DNA from: Misgurnus anguillicaudatus | Taxonomy: Eukaryota; Chordata; Actinopteri; Cypriniformes; Cobitidae | Direction: 5' to 3' | Assembly: GCF_027580225.2 (NCBI RefSeq) | Contig: NC_073358.2 | Coordinates: forward strand, 12,506,001-12,570,000 | Length of the DNA stretch: 64,000 nt | Part shown: one piece after another, positions 40,614 to 52,169 of the stretch | Numbering within the stretch: position 1 is the first letter of the stretch | How the letters are laid out: the number at the start of each line of letters is the position of its first letter | Notes under the pieces: generated by a model | Told to the model about the DNA's origin: nothing | Database searches by the model: none | What the model saw: the letters and a program-made list of their open reading frames with translations, nothing else | Translations under genes and position numbers: made by a program

Positions 40614-43600
40614 CCTTTTACAGCCCCCGTGACCAAATAGCCTGCTCGTGCATTTTGGCAACAGAAGTGGTGTTATTCCCCATTGGTTCTAACGTGTTAG
40701 CAACTCAGAAAGTTTATTAAAACGGTTTCCCGGCATCAAAATGTCTGGTTGTTGCGTTTGGTTGCACTAATATAATACACTAAAATACGTATATATGTAT
40801 CTGGCCACTTTAAATTTGGGAATCTGTTAACGTCATCTATGCACTCCACTATAGTACACGGATCTGGTAGCTGTGTTTAAAATGTTGATAAAGTCAACTT
40901 TTTTAAAATAACTTTCTCTGTCTGTGTTGCTTCAATGCTGATTCTCGCCATACTTCCGATGCCAAAATACGCGTGCATACGGTGACATGTCGTAATTGTG
41001 TACAAACAGTAAAAGAGTCTATATACACGCGTAACGTACACGCCCGCATTAACTGACCTATACTCCTTTCGCGACTATGTAAAAGTATTCAACACAAGGG
41101 CTATAGATACAATATACATAAGACTGCCAATGTAAAGCTCTGAAAATAATATTTCACAATTCTGTCACAGTCAAGCCCTGAATACAACGGAGCAACAACA
41201 ACACAATCCAACAGAAACTGTGCAGGCTTATGCTCAGATCACGAAATCGCACAGCCAGTTACCAACACTAATCTTATGATGAATCAGCAGTATTCCTCTG
41301 GTTGGAGCATTATAGATGTAACTATGAAGAGCCAAGATTTCTGCTGCTTTAACCACCAAATTAAAGGCGGAGTCCACGATGTTTGAAAAGCGCTTTGGAA
41401 AAGGAGACGGGCCGACTACCAAAACACACTTATAGCCAATCAGCAGTAAGGAGCGTGTCTACTAACCGTCATCGTTGCCTGGGTTGCGTATGTGTGGGGC
41501 GGGTCTATCAACAGAAGGTCCAGATTCTATTGGGCTAGGGGCGTGTTTGTTTAGGTCATTTCAAATATCAACATTGGCTTTCAAACATCGTGGACTCCGC
41601 CTTTAATTCAATTTGTAATAGCCAACAGCTGGGGAAAATCAAGCACTTACCATAGAAGTCTTCACAACTTTTGATTGAGTGCGAAGGCATCAATGATGTT
41701 GTCGCAATTAAGGGTCTTTGCTAAATTTCCAAACTTGCTATCAAAAACAAATTGTCGTGCGTTAAGGTCAAAGGTTCACCAGGCGCTGCGCCCATTGGCC
41801 AAAGATGATCACCTGTTTGGGCCTTGTTATTTTACACTAAAATATATATTTTTAAATTATTATTTAATTCCTTTTTAACAACATGAAAAAGACTATTCAA
41901 ACATGACATTAAAATATAAACATATAAAATATTACAGACATTTCTTGGGGGTGCTGGGCGGGTGCTATGGATATTATAGGGGGAGCTACAGCACCACCTA
42001 GCTCCTCCCTGGCGCCGCCACTGGAGTGAGAGAACAACACGTATTCACTATCATACACAATAAGCATAAATATGTTGTTTAATGTTTCTCTCAAGTTTCA
42101 AATGAATACGAGGAGTTACAAGATAGAGAGTGAGAGACTGACAGAAACGCGAACGTGTTCAATATGTGTACACAATAAACTTAAACATATAGTTTGATCT
42201 GTTTCTCTAAAGTTTAAGCATTAAACGTGTTGTTTTATTACAGATCATTTAAATGTGCTCGTGTGGTTTAGTCATAAAGTAAACTTCTGAGTGTTTGTGG
42301 AAGTGTATTTTATTGTAACATGCTGAAAATCATTGTGCCTGTTTAAAACACTGGCAGCATGAGACCTAAAAGTTATTTTTATTCCACAATGTTCCCCATC
42401 TGCTGATAAACATGTATTTAGTATGCAAACAACAGATGATTGACTTTTTAAACTTGTTCAAATATATAATGCTGAACATCGCTTTCTATCTTCTTTTGTG
42501 AGAAAATCACCCTCCTCTTGATGCTCTTCTTTACAGCGCAAGCGCTTGAGACTCCGCCCACCTGAGCAGCTCATTTGGATTTAAAGGGATACACACAAAA
42601 ACGGTGCATTTTTACTCAGCCCCATAAAGTGCCTATTTTAACATGCCACAATAAATTACCTATAGGGTATTTTGAACTAAAACTTATATGTACTCTGGGG
42701 ACATCAAAGATTTTTTTAATATCTTAAAACATCTTGTGGAATGTCCCCTTTAATGTGATAAACTACAGTGATGGTTATTCTGTTAGAATACTTGTGAAAC
42801 TCTCTGGAAACTGATTTCATACATTCATTAAATGACCTTGAGAGCAGTTTGTTAAAAGCTGTTACAAAATGTCTAAGAAAAGTGGTCACTTAAGTCTGTT
42901 TATCGGGTTTATTATTACTGCTTTATGCGGTTCTTGCCACAATTTACAATGGCAAAAGTATTTAGGAGTTAGAGCTCAGTTTCGACGTCACAATTTATTC
43001 TTTGTTTTTATATAATCATAACATGTGAAAACTGTTCTGGCTGCTTCTCTATGGCAGATCTCTCTCACTGGAGAATCATGTGAATAAATGTTAATGTTAA
43101 ATGTTATTTAGATAAAGCAGTTTGTTTTGTTTCTTCCTTATGTTGATTTGGAAAGATCAATCCTGCAGCCCACAGTCATTAATCATATTTTTCAGACATC
43201 ATGGACTGTTTATTCTGTAGTGTTTACCTTAAGCCACTTTAAATTTCATTATATTATTATATATTTTTAAGCATATTATTTAAGATTTATTATATGAGCT
43301 TCAGTACAACATTATTCCCAAGTATTCGAAAAGTTTAATACATATTGGTGTATTAAAGGTGGTAAAGGTTTTGGGATTTGTTTTAGCAGTTAGCTCCTAC
43401 AGAAATATATATCAGTATTAGATTTTATATGCAATATTAGTGTATTAAAGTTTCACCAGAGCCTGCATTTTAAGTGCTCTTAACAGTATGAAAGTCAAAG
43501 TGAAAATGTTTCCTATCTCCTGCTAAATGTTCTAGTATAGAGTGATCACGTGACATTTATGGTCATTGAAAAAATGTCTCTAAAACTGAATGTCAGTGCA

Positions 43601-46600
43601 GCAAAGATGGCTTTGTTTAAATTTCCGAGTGCATGACAGACACCAGCTGAGCCACTGCCATTGAAATGAATAGGAATGCTAAAATAGTTCAAGTTTATTT
43701 ATTTAAAGAGCACATTTAAAAACAGCCCACAGACAGTACTGTACAAGGATGAATAAGAATAAAATATATAAGTACATCTGGCATGATTTCTTGTTGATTA
43801 TCAGACTCTTAATGGATTCTGTCTATAAAACAGTTGGCTATTTCTGAATAAGAAACGAATAACACAAACGATATAAACTAATAACAAAAATCTGTATACA
43901 CAGTATCAAACACCAGTGAGAAAACTGGTTCCAAAATGTAGGCCCTGCAACCGCAAAGGCTTTGTCCCCTCTATTTTTTACTAGAGAAAGTGACAAGCTT
44001 GTCAAGTAAATGTGACCTCTATATTTAACCCATCCTAGTGAGTAGTGAACACACGCACTGTAAGTCATGAACACACACACACCTGGAACAGTGGGCAGCT
44101 ATTCCAGGGTAAGGTGCTTTGCTCAAGGCACCACAGTTGCAACCCACCAGCCATGAGCCTCAAGCCAGCAACTTTCGGGTTACAAGCCCAACGCTCTAAC
44201 CACTAGGCTACAACTGCCCCTGTTGTGTTTTCAACACTTCTAAGCAAGCAGAAAGAGATTCCAGGGCAGTATGATCATCACATAAAATAATATCTAGTAT
44301 CAGACACATAAGGACCACTTGAACAGTGCAAATACTATTGTTGTAGTTGAGATCGGCCTCAAGACCACTTTTTAAAGGTCTTGGTCTCATCTTGGAATCA
44401 ACCGCTTTTTTACTCTGTCTCTTCTCGTTCTCAGACAAAGAGGACTCTGAATTTTATTTCAAGACCGATCAAGACCACAACTGATGGCACATCACAAATT
44501 TATTTTTTATTATTAATTTTATGCAGTTTATTCAGGTTTGGCATATGATGTTGGCATTGTTTAAGTTTCTCCCAATGACAATTTTCTAATTTTATTAATC
44601 TAATTTTAAGTGGATGGCAAGCCATGGAAAGACATTTCAGAATGAATGGTTAAGTTTATTTCAGCTCTTTAGTATTTGTTCACTTTTATTTGCTTATAGA
44701 CAAAGATAAATTCCCACATATCTGCAATGCCATTGATTATAGAGACAGATTGCAGCACGTCATAACCTGAAAACCACGCCCACCGGGGGGAAAACAATCC
44801 AACCGTCTCCATTGACTTTGTATTGCGAGAGGCCGCCTTATTGTCATTTCTGGCTTATAACAAAAACAGAATAATGCCTAAAAGCTGCTGTGTGACAATA
44901 TGTACAGCCAACAAGCCAAAGAACCCAGAAACAAGTCCCTACAAGCCGTCGAGCCGCAAATCCCAGCCCCCGAGGAGAAAAAAAGTGAATCGCCGACCAC
45001 GCCTCTCCTAGTGGACGCAGTTTCGTCAATAGTAGCACTATGAAAAGTTGCCCGTTTCCACTTTTGTGTCTTTAAACGCTCGTTCTTTGAGGTCGACAGC
45101 TTATAAAAACTTATTTACATATTAAACTTAAAAACAGAATAATACCTAAAAGCTGCTGTGTGACAAGGTGTACAGCTAACAAGCCTAAAAAACAGAAATA
45201 AGTTTTTATAAGTGGTTGAGCTCAAAAAACGGCTCGACAACTTATAAAAACTTATTTCTGGGTTTTTTGGCTTGTTAGCTGTGCATATTGTCACACAGCA
45301 GCTTTTAGGCATTATTCTGTTTTTTGTTATAAGCCAGAAATGACAAGGAGGCGCCTCTCGCAATACAAAGTCAGTGGAGACGGTTGGATTGTCCCCCCCC
45401 CGGTGGGCGTGGTTTTCAGATTGGCATAACTGCTCTCTGTCTCTATTTGACCAACTTCTCTGATGGCATATACACACACACGCACGCACACACATAGACA
45501 AGAAGTGCCCAATCATATGCATATTCCACATTTGATCACATTTAAGTGTTTTAATGCAGTGACTTGCACTGGTCTTGGTCTTGACTTGGTCTCGGCCTGA
45601 CTTGGTCTTGGTCTTGACTTGGTCTCGACCCTTTAAAGTCTTTGTCTTGTCTCGGTCTCGGCTTGTCTTGGTCTTGGTCATGACTTGGTCTCGGTTTAGG
45701 TGGTCTTGACTACAACACTAGCAAATACGCCAGACAATGTTTTCATTTGATTTTTTTATCTGTATTCTAGTGATCAAATACATGCCGAGTTGAACCCAGA
45801 CCCTCCGGCTAACGAGTGGAGCTCTGTGAGCAAATCAGACTTCAGGGTAGAGGGTTTCAAGTCAGTCCAAGCACTACTGACCAAGGTCTGTATCTGTTTC
45901 TACAAAGTAAAACTCTCTTTTGGATTTAACACTTTAATCTGACATATAGATAATAAAAGTGAAAGAACATTTGACAGAAAATACTATATGTGAAATACTG
46001 TAATCGAAAATCCATTATTCTATAATTATGCATTAAAGTTTGATTTACTTTCGTATTATATAGAAGATCACAAAAACACAGCCATTGGCAGTCAGAATAT
46101 AACATGCCTATGGCTTAACCCTTTATATATTGAAAATATTTATAAATGTATAAGGAAAGGTATATACAGGTGCTGGTCATATAATTAGAAAATCATCAAA
46201 AAGTTGATTTATTTTACTAATTCCATTCAAAAAGTAAAACTTGTATATTATATTCATTCATTATACACAGACTGATTTATTTCAAATGTTTATTTCTTTT
46301 AATTTTGATGACTATAAGACAATTAAGGAAAATCCCAAATTTCTTTTCAGAAAATTAGAATATTGCTTAAGACCAATACAAAAAGAGGATTTTTAGACAT
46401 CTTGGCCAACTGAAAAGTATGAACATGAAAAGTATGAGCATGTACAGCACTCAATACTTAGTTGGGGCTCCGTACTGCAGCAATGCGGTGTGGCTTGGAG
46501 TCGATCAGTCTGTGGCACTGCTCAGGTGTTATGAAAGCCCAGCTTACTCTGATAGTGGTCTTCAGCTCTTCTGCATTGTTGAGTCTGTCATATCGCATCT

Positions 46601-49376
46601 TTCTCTTCACAATACCCAATAGATTTTCTATGGAGTTAAGGTCAGGCGAGTTTGCTGGCCAATTAAGAACAGGGATTCCATGGCCCAGGTACTGGTAGCT
46701 TGTGCCAAGTCCTGTTGGAAAATAAAATCTGCATCTCCATAAAGTTGGTCAGCAGCTGGAAGCATGAAGTGCTCTAAAACTTCCTTGTATGCGGCTGTGT
46801 TGATCTTGGACCTCAGAAAACAAAGTGGACCAACACCAGCAGATGACATGGCACCCCAAACCATCCCTAACTGGGGAAATTTTACACTGATCCTCAAGCA
46901 ACGTGTATTGTGTGCCTCTCCTCTCTTCCTTCAGACTCTGGGACCCTGATTTCTCAAGTAATTGCAGAAGTGGTTCTTGAAGCACTGACTCCAGCTGCAG
47001 TACACTGTGAATTCCCCCACATTTTTGAATGGGTTTTGTTTCACAATCCTCTCCAGGGTGAGATAATCCCTAATGCTTGTACTGTACACATTTTTCTACC
47101 ACATCTTTTCCTTCCCTTCACCTCTCTATTAATGTGCTTGGACACAGAGCCCTGTGAACAGCCAGACTCTTTTGCAATGACCTTTTGTGTCTTGCCCTCC
47201 TTGTGCTAGCTGTCAGTCAAGTCAGCAGTCTTCCCCATGATTGTGTAGCCTACAGAACTAGACTGGGAGACCATTCAAAGGCCTTTGCAGGTGTTTTGGG
47301 TTAATTAGCTGATTAGAGTGTGACACTAGGTGTCTTCAATATTGAAACTTTTCACAATATCCTAATTTTCTGAGTTACTGAATTTGGGATTTTCCTTAGT
47401 TGTCAGTTATAATCATTAAAAATAAAAGAAATAAACATTTGAAATATATCAGTCTGTGTGTAATGAATAAATATATTACTTATTTATACAAAATATACAA
47501 ATTTCAATTTTTGAATGGAATTAGTGAAATAAATCAACTTATGGGGCTCTATCATACACCCAGCGCAATGCAGCACAATGCGTGACGCAAGTGTCTTTTG
47601 CTAGTTTCAACCCGGCGCAATGATCATTTTCGCGTTTAGAGCCACGTTATTTATATAGCGTTCCGGTCTGAAAACGAGGTGTGTTCAGGTGCATTGTTGG
47701 CGGGTTGCTATTTTGAGGCAACTAAAATAGACTGCCCCATTGACCAACTAAAACCTGGTCTAAAGTCAATGGTGGAATATTGCTTTTGTTATTTTATGAG
47801 CGCGTTCTTAATAACGGACGACAATGCACGCTTGCTTATCACACACATGAATGCGCAGCAGAACACAACCCTTTTTATAATATGAAAAATTAAAGGATTA
47901 AAATGTAAGATTATTATTATTAGAGTCTCTTGGACATAAATGAAGATCGATTACGAAACTTTAGAAGGCGTAAAGAGCTGCTTCACCGGCTGTAGCCTGG
48001 TAAGTAATTAAAAGTTTTGCTTTAAACAAATGCAAATATTGCATCTATTTTTAAATGTTTTTTAAATGCTACGCTACCACGCGGATTCATTGTATGATGA
48101 CTCTGTACTTGTGGATATGGTGAGATGAGAAACCTTTTTAAAGTAATGCTTTAAAAAAAACTCATGCCGCTGTCCGAGTGCTGAAACGGCTCTCCGCACA
48201 TTTTTTTAATTATCTCCTGTTTGTTACAAAGAATTTAGTTTTTGATGTTAGATATCCATACATTTACAATTAAAAGCCTGTTATTTTTACTTGACTACAA
48301 GAAAACGGCTTTTAAATGTTTTAATCAACAAAAAATATACATTTCAATACGGATAAAAATAACACAATTATTTAACATTAATCTTAAACTGGTGGTCTTC
48401 TTCCTCTGCTTTTTTTTCAGTTTACAAAGTCCATCATCTAAGTAGGAATTAGACATAGCGCAACTGGCTTTTAAAGGGGATGAGAGATAAGACTCTCATT
48501 GGTTTATTGCATGTTATGGCCAAAACACACTCATTACTCATTATGCGAATAGGAACAACCATTTTCGACTGTGTGCTCGGCGCACAAACCATTTTTCCCA
48601 TCGTTATTTACAGCGAACCATCATCTAAGTAGGAATTAGACATAGCGCAACTGGCTTTTAAAGGGGATGAGAGATAAGACTCTCATTGGTTTATTGCATG
48701 TTACGGCCAAAACACACTCATTACTCATTATGGGAATAGGAACAACCATTTTCGACTGTGTGCTCGGCGCACAAACCATTTTTCCCATCGTTAAATTAGC
48801 AAAAGTGGATTCGAACACGCCCATTTAGACTGTGCGCTTTAGACCATGTGCTTAGATCGTTAAAATAGGGCCCTTGATGATATTCTAATCATATGACCAG
48901 CACCTGTATTTTGGGGTTTTATAAGTAGTATCTCACCATTTTTATCACAATTTTGCCCGTTATAAGTTCATTTAAAATTGTCTGGCTGTGTGACAGATGA
49001 GTAAAATATCATTATCAGTAATATTAGTAAAACATCTCAAAAATATATATGTGGGTTAGTTTCTTGACTGTTTATTACTATGCTTATCTCAAATAGGATC
49101 ATAATTACACAACAGATCAGGCCATCACATTTTGGAGTGAGAATTATCAGAAGATTCAGGTCAGCATTTCTAGCACTCTATCATAAAGCTTATTGTTGTA
49201 ATGAAAATATTGATGTGGTTTTAAACAATGTTTTTTTTCAACAGGGTATGACAGCAATCAAAACTAAGGATAGTCCATTTAAAAGAAATGCCACCTTTAG
49301 CACACCAATAACTGAACGAATGGATTGCCAGGACGACGCCATGCTGAACCCTTCTGCAAATGATAGTCGTTTGTAA
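38276..49376 (+). CDS. spag8: sperm-associated antigen 8-like protein, six exons
   Basis: Exons are 38276-38353, 38494-38653, 39290-39335, 45771-45885, 49097-49159 and 49245-49376. All have AG/GT borders with matching phases and code for 197 aa. SPAG8 is a microtubule inner protein of sperm flagella and motile cilia (family knowledge). Recognisable family blocks are RSLLGNWVEERATALLD (exons 1-2), HMGILTMDV (exon 2), KRISDQIHAELNP (exons 3-4), a TTDQAITFWSEN block (exon 5) and DSPFKRNATFSTPI (exon 6). Human SPAG8 is longer mainly through an N-terminal extension that is absent here. Exon 5, only 63 bases, is easily missed. Introns 3 (6.4 kb) and 4 (3.2 kb) are full of nested transposons. The gene is convergent with the guanylate cyclase gene at 54.9-60.2 kb, as SPAG8 is with NPR2 in human 9p13, which supports the name. 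Confidence 0.9.
40286..40326. repeat. (GA)n simple repeat
   Basis: Interrupted GAGAGA tracts inside the 39880-42749 element. Confidence 0.8.
40553..40610. repeat. (TA)n microsatellite
   Basis: 58 bp of uninterrupted TA inside the hAT-like element. Confidence 0.97.
41365..41602. mobile_element. 238-bp TTAA-flanked MITE, innermost of three nested elements
   Basis: TTAA at 41361-41364 and 41603-41606. Ends AGGCGGAGTCCACGATGTTT and the exact complement at the right. Inserted in the hAT-like element. Confidence 0.85.
42754..44007. other. spag8 intron 3, no feature
   Basis: AT-rich intron sequence with no recognised element or exon. Confidence 0.4.
44008..44220 (-). mobile_element. tRNA-derived SINE
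   Basis: The - strand begins GGGGCAGTTGTAGCCTAGTGG, with an A box (TAGCCTAGTGG) and the phrase GAGCGTTGGGCTTGTAACCC typical of fish tRNA-headed SINEs. A body with CTTGAGCAAAGCACC follows, then a tail GGGTTAAATATAGAGGTCAC. The B box is weak. Confidence 0.75.
44336..45720. mobile_element. hAT-like element, 1385 bp, carrying a nested THAP element
   Basis: Ends TATTGTTGTAGTTGAGAT and, inverted, TAGTGTTGTAGTCAAGAC, flanked by perfect 8-bp duplications GCAAATAC (44328-44335, 45721-45728). The right part is a GGTCTTGACTTGGTCTCGG tandem-like array (45567-45710). It ends 50 bp before spag8 exon 4. Confidence 0.8.
44738..45450. mobile_element. inverted-repeat element with two facing THAP-exon copies
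   Basis: The left ATAGAGACAG...TGAAAACCACGCCCACCGG is repeated inverted at the right end. Each arm carries a start of a THAP-like finger, MPKSCCVT.CTANKPKNPE: 44874 on the + strand and about 45315 on the - strand. A third partial copy (about 45145 on) makes an inner hairpin. Derived from a THAP-bearing transposon; no catalytic domain. Confidence 0.65.
46450..47240 (-). pseudogene. Tc1-like transposase remnant (copy 2)
   Basis: On the - strand, pieces in several frames: the N-terminal part near 47200-47060, WRKEER-like text near 46930, MVWGAMSSAGVGPL from about 46867, FIFQQDLAQ with the second catalytic position near 46725, and the C-terminal NLPDLNPIE region altered near 46650. Multiple frameshifts. 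It keeps the central segment that is deleted in copy 1. Confidence 0.8.
47543..48874. mobile_element. non-autonomous element with GGGCYCTAT ends, inserted in the Tc1-like copy
   Basis: Left GGGGCTCTATCATACACCC; right, inverted, AGGGCCCTATTTTAACGATC. Subterminal GCGCAATG and GCGCACA motifs. It contains a 187-bp tandem duplication. No transposase recognised. Confidence 0.65.
48431..48793. repeat. 187-bp tandem duplication
   Basis: 48431-48617 is repeated almost exactly from 48618 to about 48793 (CCATCATCTAAGTAGGAATT to TTTTTCCCATCGTTA). The few differences (for example TATGCGAATAGG versus TATGGGAATAGG) suggest a recent event. Confidence 0.9.
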
Positions 49377-49687
49377 ATATACTGTAAAAGAATGTTTTAG
49401 TGTGTTATGCAGAATGTTGTAGGATTTTGATCTATTCGCAAATTAATAAATATTAATTTGTAACCAAACACTTTTTTGCATTTTACAAGTATACTAAGTG
49501 CAAATAGCAATAGCTGCTATTTACTGTAAGTCAAAATAGTGTTAGATGCTATTTACATTAAGTTAAAATAGCATATGTTCTTAATGATAGATGTTATAGA
49601 CATATGTCCTATTTACACTAAGTGACAATATCAGCATTTTGTTAGCAATATTTTATTTACAGTAGGTGAAAATAACTTTTTATTTAA

Positions 49688-49921
49688 AGGAACAGTATGT
49701 AAGAAATGTATATCAATTAATCATAAAATGGCCCTAGACATTAAGAAATCATTTTCATTTCAAATACTTATATCACTCACAACAGTGGTATGGCCAGGAT
49801 ATTGTCATTTAAAAAGTGCAGTTGCAGCCCTCAACTGATGTTTATGTTGTCATTTTGTGTATTGGCCACCAGTTTTGTGATTGCAATACCAGTTTTGGCC
49901 ACAATTCTACATACTGTTCCT
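49688..49921. mobile_element. 234-bp TTAA-flanked MITE
   Basis: TTAA at 49684-49687 and 49922-49925. Ends AGGAACAGTATGTAAGAA and, inverted, AGGAACAGTATGTAGAAT. Lies just downstream of spag8. Confidence 0.8.
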
Positions 49922-49925
49922 TTAA

Positions 49926-50652
49926 TAAGTGTAAATTAGATGCTGTCTTAGCAGATACTGTTTACACCTCAGTATTTTTGTAGAATTGATCCAATAGTTA
50001 ACAAAGTTAATTGATCATATTTATTTAAATTATTAAATGGATGCTGCATTATTGGTAGAATAAAAGCTTCCTACACTGACCACCACCCAATAAATAATAA
50101 ATAAACAAGCTCTATAGCCTGTGCCACTGAAGCTGCTGACTTCCACATTATTAGCAAACTTATGTGGTCCAAAAGAACATTGGTGGGCGGAGCTAGTGGA
50201 AAAAGCGATTGTCAACTAATTGCACTTAGTTTTATTTAATATGACTTTAATGTTGTTTTCGTTTTGCTTATTTACAGAGTTCAAAGTATTTGGAAACAGC
50301 ATTTTTAGCTTATTTGTTACATCATGCCCAAAGATATTACAAATATAATTTCTTAGTATTTGCTACAGTATATCTCCGTTTGCTTTGATTGCATGTATGC
50401 TATGTGGCAAAGCTCCACAAGTTAACCTGCAAAACTTGATAATCCATTTATCCCTAGACTTTCAACCACCTGACTGTATATTATATATAGTGTTGCATAA
50501 CATTTTTCATTTCAACTTTAATTTACCTTTCCCTACAGTCATTTAACTCACAATGCTTCCAAAATGTTTTAATAATAATTACTAATAAGCAAATAATTGA
50601 TTTTCCACTAATGGAACAAATTGACTGTTAACTTTGTCCCAATGACAATATA
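49926..50652. other. intergenic, no gene seen
   Basis: AT-rich spacer between spag8 and npr2, nothing recognised. Confidence 0.4.
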
Positions 50653-51721
50653 CACTCACCTAAAGGATTATTAGGAACACCACTAATACTGTGTTTGACC
50701 CTCTTTGCCTTCAGAACTGCCTTAATTCTATGTGGCATTGATTCAACAAGGTGCTGAAAGCATTCTTTAGAAATGTTGGCCCATATTGATAGGATAGCAT
50801 CTTGCAGTTGATGGAGATTTGTGGGATGCATATTCAGGGCACGAAGCTCCCGTTCCATCACATCCCAAAGATGCTCTATTGGGTTGAAATCTGGTGACTG
50901 TGGGGGCCATTTTAGTACAGTGAACTCATTGTCATGTTCAAGAAGCCAATTTGAAATGATTCGAGCTTTGTGACATGGTGCATTATCCTGCTTGAAGAAG
51001 CCATCAGAGGATGGGTACATGGTGGTCATAAAGGGATGGACATGGTCACAATTAATGCTCAGGTAGGCCGTGGCATTTAAACGATGCCCAATTGCCACTA
51101 AGGGCCTAAAGTGTGCCAAGAAAACATCCCCCACACCATTACACTACCACCACCAGCCTGCACAGTGGTAACAAGGCATGCTGGATTCTTTTTCTCATTC
51201 TGTTTATGCCAAATTCTGACTCTACCATCTGAATGTCTCAACAGAAATCGAGACTCATCAGACCAGGCAACATTTTTCCAGTCTTCAATTGTCCAATTTT
51301 GGTGAGCTTGTGCAAATTGTAGCCTCTTTTTCCAATTTGTAGTGGAGATGAGTGGTACCTGCTGGGGTCTTCTGCTGTTGTAGCCCATCTGCCTCAAGGT
51401 TGTGCGTGTTTTGGCTTCACAAATGCTTTGCTGCATACCTTGGTTGTAACGAGTGTTTTTTTCAGTCAAAGTTGCTCTTCTATCAGCTTGAATCAGTCAG
51501 CCCGTTCTCCTCTGACCTTTAGCATCAATAAGGCATTTTCGCCCACAGGACTGCCACATACTGGATGTTTTTCCCCTTTCACACCATTCTTTGTAAACCC
51601 TAGAAATGGTTGTGCGTGAAAATCCCAGTAACTGAGCAGATTGTGAAATACTCAGACCGTCCCGTCTGGCACCAACAACCATGCCACGCTCAAAATTGCT
51701 TAAATTAACTTTCTTTCCCAT
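50653..51721 (-). pseudogene. Tc1-like DD34E transposase, one stop and one frameshift
   Basis: ATG at 51721. Domain order: an N-terminal helix-turn-helix with ISQSAQLLGFSRTTISRVYK, a second DNA-binding part with LRQMGYNSRRPQ, then the catalytic core with AWSDESRFLL (Asp 1), QDNAPCHKA (Asp 2) and NPIEHLWDVM (Glu). A single in-frame TGA at 51497-51499 separates the first part from the rest, which then continues in the same frame to about 51110. A one-base frame change there (in the WHTLGPLV region) moves to the frame that carries the C-terminal third. Otherwise readable throughout, so the copy is young but probably inactive. Confidence 0.9.
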
Positions 51722-51869
51722 TCTGACATTCAGTTTGGAGTTCAGGAGATTGTCTTGACCAGGACCACACCCCTAAATGCATTGAAGCAACTGCCATGTG
51801 ATTGGTTGATTAGATAATTGCATTAATGAGTAATGGAACAGATGTTCCTAATAATCCTTAAGGTGAGTG
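50653..51869 (-). mobile_element. Tc1-like transposon, nearly intact
   Basis: 1217 bp, flanked by TA (50651-50652, 51870-51871). Ends CACTCACCTAAAGGATTATT and, inverted, CACTCACCTTAAGGATTATT. Short terminal repeats, unlike the IR/DR copy at 28.2 kb. This is the best preserved DNA transposon in the window. Confidence 0.92.
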
Positions 51870-52169
51870 TAGTTTGATTCAGACATCTCATTTTCTTACA
51901 ATGAGGAGTGGAGCTCTAACAATATGCTTGAATATCAAGTGATGCCCTGGGTTTCTTTAGATCAGACTGACTTACTTTCACACAGCTGCCCTGTCAATCA
52001 GCAAGCTGCACATCTTTATGCTTTCAGCTGGGATAACATGGGGTAACTATGGCAACAAGTAATTTTAGAGAGTTTTCCTCTGTTTTCAGAAAACGTTATC
52101 ACACAACTTGATTAGATTGTTTTGATTTGATTTCAAAACAAATTGATTTAAATTTGTAATTAAGCAGGA

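Larger units (their letters stand above)
40435..42023. mobile_element. hAT-like transposon, 1589 bp, nested
   Basis: Ends CAGTGGCGGCTCCAGAGA and, inverted, CAGTGGCGGCGCCAGGGA, flanked by perfect 8-bp duplications GAGTGAGA (40427-40434, 42024-42031). Non-autonomous: no transposase reading frame. It contains a (TA)n tract (40553-40610) and a further insertion at 41365-41602. Confidence 0.85.
39880..42749. mobile_element. TTAA-flanked element in spag8 intron 3, host of nested insertions
   Basis: TTAA at 39876-39879 and 42750-42753. Ends AGGGGACATTCCATGAAAAT and, inverted, AGGGGACATTCCACAAGATG. Without the hAT insert it is about 1.27 kb. The interior (GCTATAATCGGGTCCCCAGT; CTTTGATGTCCCC inverted) matches the smaller element 53887-54377, so they are one family. 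Confidence 0.75.
46167..48906 (-). mobile_element. Tc1-like element copy 2, interrupted
   Basis: TA-flanked (46165-46166, 48907-48908) with CAGGTGCTGGTCATATAATT at the left and, inverted, CAGGTGCTGGTCATATGATT at the right. A 1.3-kb unrelated element (47543-48874) splits the right inverted repeat; without it the transposon is about 1.4 kb. Confidence 0.88.

Noticed and set aside
45115..45681. 188-aa - strand frame with KTKTSRDRDK repeats
   Set aside because: The repeats come from the GGTCTTGG array of the hAT-like element, and the rest is the antisense THAP remnant. Not a host gene.
45886..49096. Possibility that spag8 lacks the conserved FWSEN block
   Set aside because: A 63-base exon at 49097-49159 with correct splice sites and phase supplies it.
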